Shown here one piece after another: positions 16,050 through 24,354 of a stretch of 56,138 nt of DNA. The stretch spans positions 1 to 56,138 of the forward strand of contig NZ_FUID01000069.1 in assembly GCF_900163635.1 (NCBI RefSeq), given 5' to 3'. Under the pieces are notes generated by a model, which worked only from the letters and a program-made list of their open reading frames with translations, did not search any database and was not told the DNA's origin. The number at the start of each line of letters is the position of its first letter. Position 1 is the stretch's first letter. The position numbers and the translations under genes were made by a program. The stretch is from Leucobacter sp. 7(1). GTDB taxonomy: Bacteria > Actinomycetota > Actinomycetes > Actinomycetales > Microbacteriaceae.

Positions 16050-16092
16050 ACCCAGCCCCAAACGCAAACCCGAACCCGAACCCCAGCAGCCG

Positions 16093-16821
16093 CTAGCCGA
16101 GTGTCAGCGCGGCCGTCCGCTGGTCCGGGAGCACAAACGAGTTGCGGTGGTAGTCGATGAGGCCGTCGGCCTTCATGCGTGCCAGCTCCCGGGACAGCGC
16201 GGCCCGGTCGGCATGCAGATATTGTGCGAGCTCGATTCGGGTCAGCGGAATGCTGAACTGGGCAGTTCCCCGACGCTGCGCTTCGACGACGAGATAGTTC
16301 GTGATCCGCTTCCGGAGCGAACGGTGGCGCAGGATCTCGAGCTTGGCGCGGAGCCGCTCCTGTTTCTCGAGCACCGAGCGCAGCAGGTTGTTCTGCACAA
16401 GCGATTTCGCTGGGCACGCCACCGAGGGGTCGGACAGCCGCGCGGGATCAAGGAGCAGGACGGTTCCGGGCGCGGCCCCGAGCGCCGCACGTTCCCTCGG
16501 GCACGCGGCGCTCCCCCAGCTTTGGGTCTGCCACCCCTCACCAAAGAGATCGCCAGGCTCGATGACGTCCACGAGCGTCCGATCGCCGTGCGGGTGGCGA
16601 CGGACGTCAAGCGCGGCCCCGCTCAGCAAGACCCCGTAGGTGACGGGGCCCCCGGTGCAGGCAAGAATTTCCTCGTCTTTATCGAAGGCGAAGGCCTGGA
16701 CGCCGAGACACGCGCGCATGCATTGGAAGTGTTCTTCGCTGATGCCAGCAAAGAACGGGCTCGGGTGAGTGCCGGGTGAGGCCGCCTCCGTCGGCGGTGC
16801 GGTGAGAGTCGTAGCGCGCAT
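16093..16821 (-). CDS. Crp/Fnr family transcriptional regulator
   Basis: 242 residues from the ATG at 16821 (GAAAG upstream); a TTG eight codons earlier is less likely. The cyclic-nucleotide-type sensor barrel covers about 25-140 and contains Cys residues (FQCMRACLG near 34-42, TGGPV, ACPRE, ACPAK), more than a plain Crp protein and reminiscent of Fnr-like redox sensors, though the spacing is not canonical. The dimer helix and a winged HTH (LTRIELAQYLHADRAALSRELARMKADGLI) follow. It is divergent from the transporter cassette, with a perfect palindrome in the shared promoter region. Confidence 0.85.
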   Translation of the reverse strand: MRATTLTAPPTEAASPGTHPSPFFAGISEEHFQCMRACLGVQAFAFDKDEEILACTGGPVTYGVLLSGAALDVRRHPHGDRTLVDVIEPGDLFGEGWQTQSWGSAACPRERAALGAAPGTVLLLDPARLSDPSVACPAKSLVQNNLLRSVLEKQERLRAKLEILRHRSLRKRITNYLVVEAQRRGTAQFSIPLTRIELAQYLHADRAALSRELARMKADGLIDYHRNSFVLPDQRTAALTLG

Positions 16822-16902
16822 GGGTGCTTTCTGTTGCTGGGGCAACCGTGGACGGTTGGTCGCGCTGCCAGACTACTGCACAGAACTTAGCTCACCCTCA
16901 CT

Positions 16903-16915
16903 TACATCCGATGTA
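16903..16915. promoter_or_regulatory. Perfect palindrome before the SBP gene
   Basis: TACATC and GATGTA flank one C. It lies 25 bases before the binding-protein ATG and about 80 from the Crp/Fnr start, so it could be the regulator's operator or that of another factor. It is not the classical TTGAT-N4-ATCAA Fnr site. Confidence 0.4.
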
Positions 16916-16939
16916 CGGTGAACACCCCGAAAGGCCCCC

Positions 16940-17950
16940 ATGACCCGCCCCACCCTGAACACGACTCTCCTCAGCTTCGCGGCCCTGGGCGCCGTGCTGT
17001 TGAGCGGATGCGGCGCGAGCGCATCGCCGGCATCCCCAGACGCATCGTCCGCCACACAGACCGAGGTCGCGGTAGAGGCCCCGGCCGAGGTGCGGGTCAG
17101 CGGCCCGGCATCTCCCCCGAGCCTCCCGATCCTGCGCATGATCGAGGCCGATGCACTCGGCGACACGGACATCGTGTTTGACCGTTGGGAGAGCGCCGAC
17201 CAGCTCACGGCAGCGGCGACCGGCGGGCACGAGTTTGTCGCCGCACCACTGACCACGGGAGCGGCGCTCGCGAGGGGCGGGGCGGATCTCACCCTCCTCA
17301 ACGTGAGTGCCTGGGCGGTCATGGGCCTCGTCACCAGCGATCCGGCAATCCAGTCGGTGGCGGATCTCGCGGGGACCCAGCTGCACGTCGCGATGCGCGC
17401 CTCCGCGGTCGATTACACGATGCAGCTCGTGCTCGAACAGCACGGCCTCTCGGACAGCGTGGAGATTGTCTACGTCGACCCGATGAACGGCCCCGAGCAG
17501 TTCCTCTCCGGCCAGATCTCCTCGCTCGTCACCGTCGAGCCCCAGGTCACCATGCTCCAGGCCCGAAACCCCGAAGCCCGGAGCCTGATCGACTTCTCCG
17601 CAGAGTGGGCGGACATCACGGTCTCGAAGCTGCCGCTGCCCACCGCCGGCACGTTTGTCAACGGCAGCTTTGCCGCTGAGCACGCCGATACTACCGCCGC
17701 GTTCCAGGAGGCCTACGTCGAGGCGGCAACATGGGTGTCCGAGCACCCGGAGGAGGCGGGGGCGCTCGCCGAGCGTGAGCTGGGCCTCCCGGCACCCATC
17801 GTGGCCGCCGCAATTCCCAAGATCGCGTGGGACGCGCAGGCCGCAACGGAGGCGCGCCCGGCGGTGGAGCAGTACTTCACCCAGCTCGTCACGCGCTGGC
17901 CGGAGAGCGTCGGCGGTACGCTGCCCGAGGCGAGCTTCTACACGCGGTGA
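16940..17950 (+). CDS. ABC transporter substrate-binding lipoprotein (SsuA/TauA/NMT1-like)
   Basis: 336 residues with a lipoprotein signal: hydrophobic segment then LLSGC, acylated Cys near residue 25. The two-lobed binding fold of the NMT1/SsuA/TauA group follows (VFDRWESADQLTAAATGGHEF, then AVMGLVTSDPAIQSVADLAG). Such proteins bind sulfonates, taurine, nitrate or thiamine precursors. The ATG has AAAGG upstream. The stop overlaps the next gene's GTG (GTGA). The neighbouring flavoenzyme suggests an organosulfur or related ligand; this is inference. Confidence 0.88.
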   Translation: MTRPTLNTTLLSFAALGAVLLSGCGASASPASPDASSATQTEVAVEAPAEVRVSGPASPPSLPILRMIEADALGDTDIVFDRWESADQLTAAATGGHEFVAAPLTTGAALARGGADLTLLNVSAWAVMGLVTSDPAIQSVADLAGTQLHVAMRASAVDYTMQLVLEQHGLSDSVEIVYVDPMNGPEQFLSGQISSLVTVEPQVTMLQARNPEARSLIDFSAEWADITVSKLPLPTAGTFVNGSFAAEHADTTAAFQEAYVEAATWVSEHPEEAGALAERELGLPAPIVAAAIPKIAWDAQAATEARPAVEQYFTQLVTRWPESVGGTLPEASFYTR

Positions 17951-19593
17951 TCCCGCGTCGCTCGCCCCGAGCGGGGAATCCGAGGCCCGGATTCCCCGGT
18001 CCGTTCGCCTGGTCACTCGCCAGTCTGATCGTGCTCGGTCTGGCCTGGTGGATCGCCGCCCGCGAACTGCCAGACATCATCCTGCCCGGCCTCGGGATGA
18101 CGGCCGCGGCGGTGGGACGCCTGCTCGACGAGCCTGAAACGTATGCGGCCCTCGGGGAATCGCTCACGACGTTCGCGTGCGGTCTCCTGATCGCCGCCGT
18201 GCTGGGGAGCGTGCTGGGGCTTCTCGCGGGCCTCAGTGAGGCCGCGCGCGCCGCGCTCGCGCCGCTTCTCGCGATTCTCAATGCCGTCCCCAGCGTTGCA
18301 TGGATGGGCCTCGCAATGATCTGGTTCGGGCTCGGCGCGGGCCCCACAGTCTTCCTCGTTGTTGTCACGAGTGCCCCAATCCTCGCCGCGGCGCTACAGC
18401 ACGCGGTGCGGGATCGCGACCCCGGATTCGACGAACTCGCCGACGCCTTCGATCTGCCACGCGCCGCCAGGCTCCGCCACGTCACCCTGCCACCGCTCCT
18501 GAGTTCCGCGCGCGCCGCGCTGCTCGCCATGGCGGGGCTCGGCTGGAAGCTCACTGTGATGGGCGAGTTCCTCACGGCCTCGCGCGGGCTCGGTGAGCAG
18601 CTTGTCGTTGCGAAGGCGCACATGCAGACCGACAGGGTGATCGCGATCACTGTGGTGCTCGTCTGCACGTGGGTGCTGATCGAGGGTGGGATCCGGCTGC
18701 TCGCGGGGCGTCAGGGTCTCGGCATCCGGAGCACACGCATCACATCACAGCTTCGCCCACGCGCCACTCGGCCTGCGGGCACGGATCGACCCGAGCAACT
18801 GCCGGCACCTTCCCAGCCCGCCGCGATTGCCTGCCAATCGGTCTCCCTTGCACACGGCGAGTGCATCATCGCCGAGCACCTGAGCTTCTCCGCTGCGCCG
18901 GGCAGCATCACCGCAATCCTGGGCGCCTCGGGCATCGGAAAGTCGACATTGCTGCGCGTACTCGGCGGTGCCGCGCAGCCCGCACGCGGCACCATCGATC
19001 GCGCACCGGACACACGCACCGCGTGGGTATTCCAGGAGGATCGGCTCCTACCGTGGCGCAGCCTGGAACAGAACGTCGCGTTGTTCGCCGGGGTCTCCTC
19101 CGACGTGGCGCAGGCGCAGCTCGCGGCGCTCGGACTCGGGGACGCCGTGCACCGCCTGCCCACCGAATTGTCGGGTGGGATGCGGCAGCGCGGAGCGCTC
19201 GCCCGAGGCTTCCTGCGCGACAGCGGCCTGCTGCTCCTCGACGAACCATTTGCCGGGCTCGACGTGCGGCGGCGGCGCGCGCTGATCCACGATCTACAGC
19301 GTATGCAGCGCGAGCGGTCCCGCACGATCATCTTCGTGACGCACGATGTTGACGATGCGCTTGCCCTCGCAGATCGCGCACTCGTGCTCGGTGGCGCGCC
19401 GGTGGCCCGGATCACGGCGCAGCTGGATCTGCGTCACCTCGGCACGGACCGCGCGCTCGATGATCCGGCGCTGGCCGCTCCGCGCCGCGCTCTCCTCACC
19501 GCCCTCCTCGAAACCCCCGATGCGCTTCCCGGGACTCAGGCACACGCACGGGCGCAGTCCCCCTCCCACCCAGACACTGATCCACACCACTGA
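17947..19593 (+). CDS. Fused ABC permease-ATPase (SsuC-SsuB type)
   Basis: 548 residues from a GTG overlapping the previous stop. Residues 20-255 are a complete SsuC/TauC-type permease with the EAA-like loop (FDELADAFDLPRAARL near 161-176). A Pro/Ala-rich linker (about 256-292) leads to an ATPase: Walker A GASGIGKST 326-334, Q-loop VFQED near 362, signature LSGGM 408-412, Walker B LLLLDEP 428-434 and H-loop VTHD near 464. In most systems these are separate genes. I see no frameshift or lost stop that would make it an artefact. The transporter is probably a homodimer of this fusion. The extreme C-terminus is His/Pro-rich. Confidence 0.9.
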   Translation: MIPRRSPRAGNPRPGFPGPFAWSLASLIVLGLAWWIAARELPDIILPGLGMTAAAVGRLLDEPETYAALGESLTTFACGLLIAAVLGSVLGLLAGLSEAARAALAPLLAILNAVPSVAWMGLAMIWFGLGAGPTVFLVVVTSAPILAAALQHAVRDRDPGFDELADAFDLPRAARLRHVTLPPLLSSARAALLAMAGLGWKLTVMGEFLTASRGLGEQLVVAKAHMQTDRVIAITVVLVCTWVLIEGGIRLLAGRQGLGIRSTRITSQLRPRATRPAGTDRPEQLPAPSQPAAIACQSVSLAHGECIIAEHLSFSAAPGSITAILGASGIGKSTLLRVLGGAAQPARGTIDRAPDTRTAWVFQEDRLLPWRSLEQNVALFAGVSSDVAQAQLAALGLGDAVHRLPTELSGGMRQRGALARGFLRDSGLLLLDEPFAGLDVRRRRALIHDLQRMQRERSRTIIFVTHDVDDALALADRALVLGGAPVARITAQLDLRHLGTDRALDDPALAAPRRALLTALLETPDALPGTQAHARAQSPSHPDTDPHH

Positions 19594-19605
19594 AGGAAAC
19601 ACGCG

Positions 19606-20811
19606 ATGACCCACCAGACACAGGCCACCGAGACCGGCATCACACGTGCGAACGAGATCCTGCGCCGGCTCGCCCCGGCGGAAGGCCTGCTCCGCGCTGA
19701 CGCGGCAGCGTCAGACGCCTCCGGCGCGATCGCCCCCGCGGTCACAGCGGCGATCCGGGAGGCAGGCGGGTACCGGCTCTCGGCGCACGGAGAGGTGGGA
19801 GGTGCCGGCCTGGTGCGCGTTGCGGCCGGGCTCGCCAGCGTGCACGCGTCAGCCGCCTGGAATCTCGTTGTCTCGCACACAAACAGCCTGCTCGCGCAGT
19901 CATTTGCGCGCCTCAGCGGGACCGCGTTCCCCGCAGATCCCGATGCCCAGTGGTGCGGGGTGTTCGCCAGCACCGAGGCCCACGCCGTCCCCCAGGACGC
20001 CGGTTCCCCAGGCTGGGTGGTTGACGGCGTGTGGCGCTACGCGTCGAACAGTGACCTGGCCGAGTGGGCGCTCCTCAACGTCGCCACCGCGGAGCACGGT
20101 GCGGGGTTTGTGTGGCTGCCGCGCGCGGCGCTCGCCGTACAGTCACGCTGGGCGGCACTCGGCTTGCGCGCCACTGGCAGCCACACCCTTGCGGCAACGC
20201 AGCTGGAGGTGCCGAGCGCGGCCTTCCTCCCGACCTCGGTGCTGTTCGGGCCCGAACCTGATGGGCCGCTCGCACTTCGGGTGCCGAGTCGACTCCGTAC
20301 CGCGCTCGGCCTCGCCGCCGTAGGAGTGGGGGCCGCGGAGGCGCTCGTCGCGGGCCTTGCGGCCTCAATCCAGGCTGATGCGGATCGTGCGCGCGTTGCC
20401 GCACTGCCCGGACGCGGGATCGACAGGCCCGGGGTGGCGCAGACACTCGGGGCCGCTCACGCCCGCGCCCGGAGTGCGCGAGCGGCGCTCTTCGCGACGG
20501 CGGACGAACTTGACATCGCGGTCGCGCACGGTGATCCGCTTCCAGCGGCACAGCTCACCGAGGCCCGGCTGATGCTGGGCCACGTCACCGCCGACGTCGC
20601 GGCGGCGACGCACGAACTGAGCCTCATCGCCGGATCCCGCGCCTGCCTCGAGGGTGATGCTGTGGGCCGACTGTGGCGTGATGCGCACGTCATCACGCGC
20701 CATGCAGCGCTCTCCCCCACTGTTGGGTTCGAGCTGGGGGCACGGGCGCTTATAGACCCGGGTGAGACTGACGTGCACGCGGCCGTCGGGCCGCTTGCTC
20801 CGGCGAACTAG
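19606..20811 (+). CDS. Acyl-CoA dehydrogenase-like flavin monooxygenase
   Basis: 401 residues with the acyl-CoA dehydrogenase fold: N-terminal helical part, a middle beta domain with GLRATGSHTLAATQLEVPSA near residue 188, and a C-terminal helical bundle ending in HVITRHAALSPTVGFELGA. The catalytic Glu of true dehydrogenases is not evident, and the sequence fits the DszC/SfnB/HsaA-like monooxygenase group, which uses reduced flavin. Twelve bases separate it from the transporter fusion, with GAAGGAAA upstream, so it belongs to the cassette and probably oxidises what the transporter imports. No flavin reductase is nearby. Confidence 0.75.
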   Translation: MTHQTQATETGITRANEILRRLAPAEGLLRADAAASDASGAIAPAVTAAIREAGGYRLSAHGEVGGAGLVRVAAGLASVHASAAWNLVVSHTNSLLAQSFARLSGTAFPADPDAQWCGVFASTEAHAVPQDAGSPGWVVDGVWRYASNSDLAEWALLNVATAEHGAGFVWLPRAALAVQSRWAALGLRATGSHTLAATQLEVPSAAFLPTSVLFGPEPDGPLALRVPSRLRTALGLAAVGVGAAEALVAGLAASIQADADRARVAALPGRGIDRPGVAQTLGAAHARARSARAALFATADELDIAVAHGDPLPAAQLTEARLMLGHVTADVAAATHELSLIAGSRACLEGDAVGRLWRDAHVITRHAALSPTVGFELGARALIDPGETDVHAAVGPLAPAN

Positions 20812-21530
20812 GTGTCAGCTGACTGTGGGGCGAGCGTGGCTGTGATGCCCGCGAGCACCACATCAAGCTTTGCCACGAACCACGCGAGGGGTTCCGAAAC
20901 GATCGCGGCTTGCACACTTTCGCGCAGCGCGGCTCGTTCGGGGGCGAGCCGCGGGGATACCGACGCGGTGTCGGACTGGCCCGAGGTTCCGGATGCGGAC
21001 TCGGCTTCATCGACAAACCAGTCCGCGCTGATGCGGGCTCGTCCAGGGCCTGCGGAAGACACCAGCTCGTCGAGATGCTCGGTTGCGCGCCGGTTGTCGG
21101 CCACCAGATCGAACACGAGGTCGCTGCTGAGCACCGCGTGCTCCGCGGTGAAGCCCGCACGCATCAGGGCGGCGCTCACATCAACGAACAGTGCGGCCAT
21201 TGCGGCGGGAACGACGCCGCGGGCGACCTCCGTTGCCGACCCCGGGTGCGCGGCCAGGGCCTGCCATGCGGCATGCGCATACGACTCGAGCATGGGCCGC
21301 CACGGCCCGGCAAGAGCTGGCCACGCGACGTCCGCGAGCGCCTGTTCAAGACCAATACGCACGAGCGCGTCGCGATCCGGCGCATGCCGATACAGCGTGC
21401 TCTCCCCGACCCCGAGCCGGTCACGCACCGCCGCGAACGTCAGTTCGTTGAATCCCACGTCGAGCACCGTCCGCGCGATATCGTCTCGACTGATCCGCGG
21501 GGGTCGCCCCCGACGCGCGCTCTCGACCAT
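20808..21530 (-). CDS. TetR family transcriptional regulator
   Basis: 240 residues. The HTH lies at about 12-55 (ISRDDIARTVLDVGFNELTFAAVRDRLGVGESTLYRHAPDRDAL in parts); the ligand domain follows and contains an unusually long insert (about 160-190). It lies nine bases behind the MFS gene on the same strand, and a large palindrome precedes that gene, so it probably represses the operon. Its stop codon shares CTAG with the stop of the convergent flavoenzyme gene. Confidence 0.85.
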   Translation of the reverse strand: MVESARRGRPPRISRDDIARTVLDVGFNELTFAAVRDRLGVGESTLYRHAPDRDALVRIGLEQALADVAWPALAGPWRPMLESYAHAAWQALAAHPGSATEVARGVVPAAMAALFVDVSAALMRAGFTAEHAVLSSDLVFDLVADNRRATEHLDELVSSAGPGRARISADWFVDEAESASGTSGQSDTASVSPRLAPERAALRESVQAAIVSEPLAWFVAKLDVVLAGITATLAPQSADT

Positions 21531-21539
21531 CCTGCTCCC

Positions 21540-22778
21540 CTACTGTGGACTGTCGCCCGCCACACGATCTTGCGTGCGCGGTGTGAACCGTGGATGCAGG
21601 CACACAAATGCGCACACACCGGCCATAATGACTGCCCCCACAATAACGGGCAGTGGCTGCCACGCACCGTAGAGTGCGGTGCTCACTGTCGGGGCGACCA
21701 CGAACGTGAGGCCGTTCGTGGCACCGATGAGGCCAGCGAGGCCGCCCTGTTCCTCACGATCCATCAGGAGCGAGGGGCCAGCGGCGTACCCCGGCATCGC
21801 GATTCCGAGGCCGAGGCCAATAAGAAGCATCGCGGCGGTCAACGCCACCGGGCCGATGCTCGGGATCAGGACAACAAATCCCAGCACGGCGAGCGCCGAA
21901 CCGACACGCAGGAGACGCGGCGGGGCCCAGCCGCTGCGCGGCACGATGACTGTTTGTGCCACGACCATCCCTACGCCGGCGGCAAGCAACACTCCACCGG
22001 TCGCGAGCCCTGTGCGCGCAGCGTCGAGCCCGAAGCGGTCTTGCACGATGAAACCCGCGATCACCTGGATGCAGCCGAGCGAAGTGAGCATCCCGAATCC
22101 GGCGAGGAGAAACGGCCACACGCGTGGGTCGGTGGCGCGCACGCGGGGCGGATCGGCGATGAGTTCGTGCCGCGGCTCACGCCGCAGGCCGAACGCAACA
22201 ATTGCGAGTCCGATCGCGAGCAGCACCGGGACCACAATGAGCGGGGTGAGCAGCCCGAAGCCCGCGAGGGCGCCACCGAGTACCGCGCCCGCCATCATCG
22301 CGATGCCCTGAACTGCACCGACACCCGCCATCCCCTTGACTCGGGCAGCTTCGTCGGGTGTCACGTCTGCGATGTAGGCCTGTGCGGTGGGTGGGACCGC
22401 CGCGAGTGCCGTACCGAAACCGATGCCGCGGAGCAAGACAAAGAGCGCGAACAATGCGGTGCCCGTCAAGACTCCGCGCATGCCCGCCGCGGCAACCATC
22501 GCGAAACCCGCCATTGTTAGGGCGGCCAGGGCGAGTGCGGCGACGAGCACGGGCTTGCGCCCCCACGACTGCGAACGCCTCCCCCAGAACTGGCTGGTGG
22601 CCACCACCATCACTGCGGCAGCGCTGATCGTCGCACCCACCTGCCATTCCGCGAGCCCTACCTCGCGCGCGAGCGGCGCAATGATCGGGTTGAGTGTCAT
22701 CTGCGCCAGGTACGCGAGGAACACCGCGGACAGCAAGAGTGGGATCTGTGGGCGGGGCGCTGGATGGCTGCGGTTCAT
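21540..22778 (-). CDS. MFS efflux transporter
   Basis: 412 residues from the ATG at 22778 with GGAG upstream; a start 48 bases earlier is possible. Twelve helices. SQFWGRRSQSWGRKPVL near residue 63 is the loop 2-3 motif, and the protein resembles the DHA1 drug-export branch. It is first in an operon with TetR. The substrate is unknown; regulation by TetR through the palindrome upstream is inference from position and symmetry. Confidence 0.87.
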   Translation of the reverse strand: MNRSHPAPRPQIPLLLSAVFLAYLAQMTLNPIIAPLAREVGLAEWQVGATISAAAVMVVATSQFWGRRSQSWGRKPVLVAALALAALTMAGFAMVAAAGMRGVLTGTALFALFVLLRGIGFGTALAAVPPTAQAYIADVTPDEAARVKGMAGVGAVQGIAMMAGAVLGGALAGFGLLTPLIVVPVLLAIGLAIVAFGLRREPRHELIADPPRVRATDPRVWPFLLAGFGMLTSLGCIQVIAGFIVQDRFGLDAARTGLATGGVLLAAGVGMVVAQTVIVPRSGWAPPRLLRVGSALAVLGFVVLIPSIGPVALTAAMLLIGLGLGIAMPGYAAGPSLLMDREEQGGLAGLIGATNGLTFVVAPTVSTALYGAWQPLPVIVGAVIMAGVCAFVCLHPRFTPRTQDRVAGDSPQ

Positions 22779-22830
22779 GGGACTCCGAAGGCTAAGAATT
22801 GTGTCCGAACGGTGGGGCGAATTCACCGTA

Positions 22831-22864
22831 ACACATTAATGGGAGTGAACCCCCATTAATGTGT
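22831..22864. promoter_or_regulatory. TetR-type operator: 13-bp perfect inverted repeat
   Basis: ACACATTAATGGG (22831-22843) and CCCATTAATGTGT (22852-22864) flank eight bases. Each arm contains the self-palindrome CATTAATG. It lies 53 bases before the MFS start and is strikingly AT-rich against its surroundings. Confidence 0.8.
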
Positions 22865-22894
22865 GACGTCGGTGTCTACACCACCCCACGAGTA

Positions 22895-22932
22895 CGGAAA
22901 ATGTTCCGAACTTGATCAGGGCTTGATCAGGG
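22895..22932. promoter_or_regulatory. Dyad and tandem 11-mer upstream of the PACE gene
   Basis: CGGAA-4-TTCCG (22895-22908) is followed by cttgatcaggg twice in tandem (22911-22921, 22922-22932). It is divergent-promoter sequence between the MFS and PACE genes. Role unknown. Confidence 0.35.
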
Positions 22933-23048
22933 AAGCTGAGTACCTTTGCTCTCAGCGGGCACCCCCGAGTGGCTCGCTGACAGTGATATTCACTTCATGG
23001 ACGCGAACCTCCGAGGACTTCCCATGGACTCATCGGTAGGAGGACATT

Positions 23049-23510
23049 GTGTCTGCAATTTTGCGTCGAGTGATCTACGTGATCACTTATGAAGCGTTGG
23101 CGATTGTGTTCATCACCCTCACACTGCTCGCGCTGGGACACGGGGGCGCGGGTTCAGGCATCGTGGCCGTCGCCTCATCGACAGTTGCGCTGATCTGGAA
23201 CTTCGCCTGGACCTCGCTGTTCGAGTCGTGGGAGAAGCGTCAGGCATCACAGACCCGCACGGTGCCGCGCCGGATCGCGCACGCGGTGGGCTTCGAGGGC
23301 GGCCTCGTAGTGTTCCTGATCCCCGTGCTCTCCGGGATTCTCGGCATCTCTCTGCTGGACGCCCTTGTCCTCGAGCTCGGTATCCTGGCGTTCTTCTTCG
23401 TCTACACCTTTGTGTTCGCCTGGGTATTTGACCTGGTGCTGCCGCCGGCGACGCGGGATCACCCCGAGGACTCAGCCAGCGCGAGTCAGGCGCACGCGCC
23501 GCAGCAGTAA
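23049..23510 (+). CDS. PACE family efflux transporter (AceI-like)
   Basis: 153 residues with two tandem bacterial transmembrane pair domains: four helices, RRVIYVITYEALAIVFITL in the first and RIAHAVGFEGGLVVFL in the second. The glutamate essential in Acinetobacter AceI (Glu15) falls at residue 15 here. PACE proteins export chlorhexidine and some biogenic diamines by proton antiport. The start is a GTG with a strong GGAGGA. The C-terminal tail of 20 residues is polar. No regulator of its own adjoins it, but a tandem repeat and dyad precede it. Confidence 0.88.
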   Translation: MSAILRRVIYVITYEALAIVFITLTLLALGHGGAGSGIVAVASSTVALIWNFAWTSLFESWEKRQASQTRTVPRRIAHAVGFEGGLVVFLIPVLSGILGISLLDALVLELGILAFFFVYTFVFAWVFDLVLPPATRDHPEDSASASQAHAPQQ

Positions 23511-23562
23511 GGCTCTGTATGACGCGAAGCGTGAGCGGGTTGGGCCTCCCCACCGAACCCGC

Positions 23563-24354
23563 TCACGTCAGCGCCTCTCGAGGTTGTTCCACGTGCCCGG
23601 CCACGCCTGCGGTCCAGTACCCAATGGCCCGGTGCCGGCTGCGCGGCTGGGCGTGCACACCGCGCAAGATGTCCCGCACCCGCCGCGCCACTGCCGCTTC
23701 GCACGCGACCCAGGAATACCCCGGCCCGTCAGGCAAACTCAAGCGTTCGACGGTGTCTGGCAGCGCGCTCGCAGCGCCGCCCGCATCAGTCACCCAGGTC
23801 CAGGTGACCTTGCCCCGGCTTGCAATCTCTTGACAGTCCGCCTCGGCTGGCACTTCCACGACCGCGTGTACGACCATACCCTCCGGCAGTTCCTCGACGA
23901 TTCGGGCGAGGCCTGGCAGCCCGGTCGCATCGGCAACGAGCAACTGCCACTGCGTGTCGACGGGGGCTGCATGATACGCGCGGGAGGCCGCCGCGCCCCG
24001 GAAGACACCGAGCACATTGCCGGGCTCGGCCGAGCGGGCCCAGCGTGCAGCGACACCACCATCGTGCATCACAAAGTCGACGTCGAACTCTGCCCCGTCG
24101 CCGTGCACCTTTCGGGTCGTATAGTGTCGCCACGGCGGCGAGGAATCTTGTCGCGTGATTCCCGCGTGCTGGTCATTGAAGTACGACACGTCAGCGGCGA
24201 CCTCTCCCGGGCGCGGAAACGCGAGGTCAATCCGCTCGTCGCCACGCCCGTCGGTGAACCAGCGCCACGGCCCGACAGCGCGCAGCCGGACCCGAATCAC
24301 CGACGGGGAGATGCGGGTGACCCACACAACCTCTGCTGGTTCACAAAATGCCAC
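23563..24354 (-). CDS. Siderophore-interacting protein (ferric-siderophore reductase)
   Basis: 263 residues of the SIP/ViuB family, which reduces ferric siderophores with NAD(P)H and FAD to release iron in the cytosol. WRHYTTRK near residue 75 is the FAD-binding RxYT motif, and ADATGLPGLARI near 141 and SWVACEA near 215 form the nicotinamide part. It overlaps the ATPase gene by 14 bases and is the last of the iron operon, giving import and reduction in one unit. Confidence 0.92.
   Translation of the reverse strand: MAFCEPAEVVWVTRISPSVIRVRLRAVGPWRWFTDGRGDERIDLAFPRPGEVAADVSYFNDQHAGITRQDSSPPWRHYTTRKVHGDGAEFDVDFVMHDGGVAARWARSAEPGNVLGVFRGAAASRAYHAAPVDTQWQLLVADATGLPGLARIVEELPEGMVVHAVVEVPAEADCQEIASRGKVTWTWVTDAGGAASALPDTVERLSLPDGPGYSWVACEAAVARRVRDILRGVHAQPRSRHRAIGYWTAGVAGHVEQPREALT

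Noticed and set aside
16898-18016. Long minus-strand open frame opposite the binding-protein gene
   Set aside because: The + strand encodes a lipoprotein with signal and family motifs; the antisense product resembles no protein.
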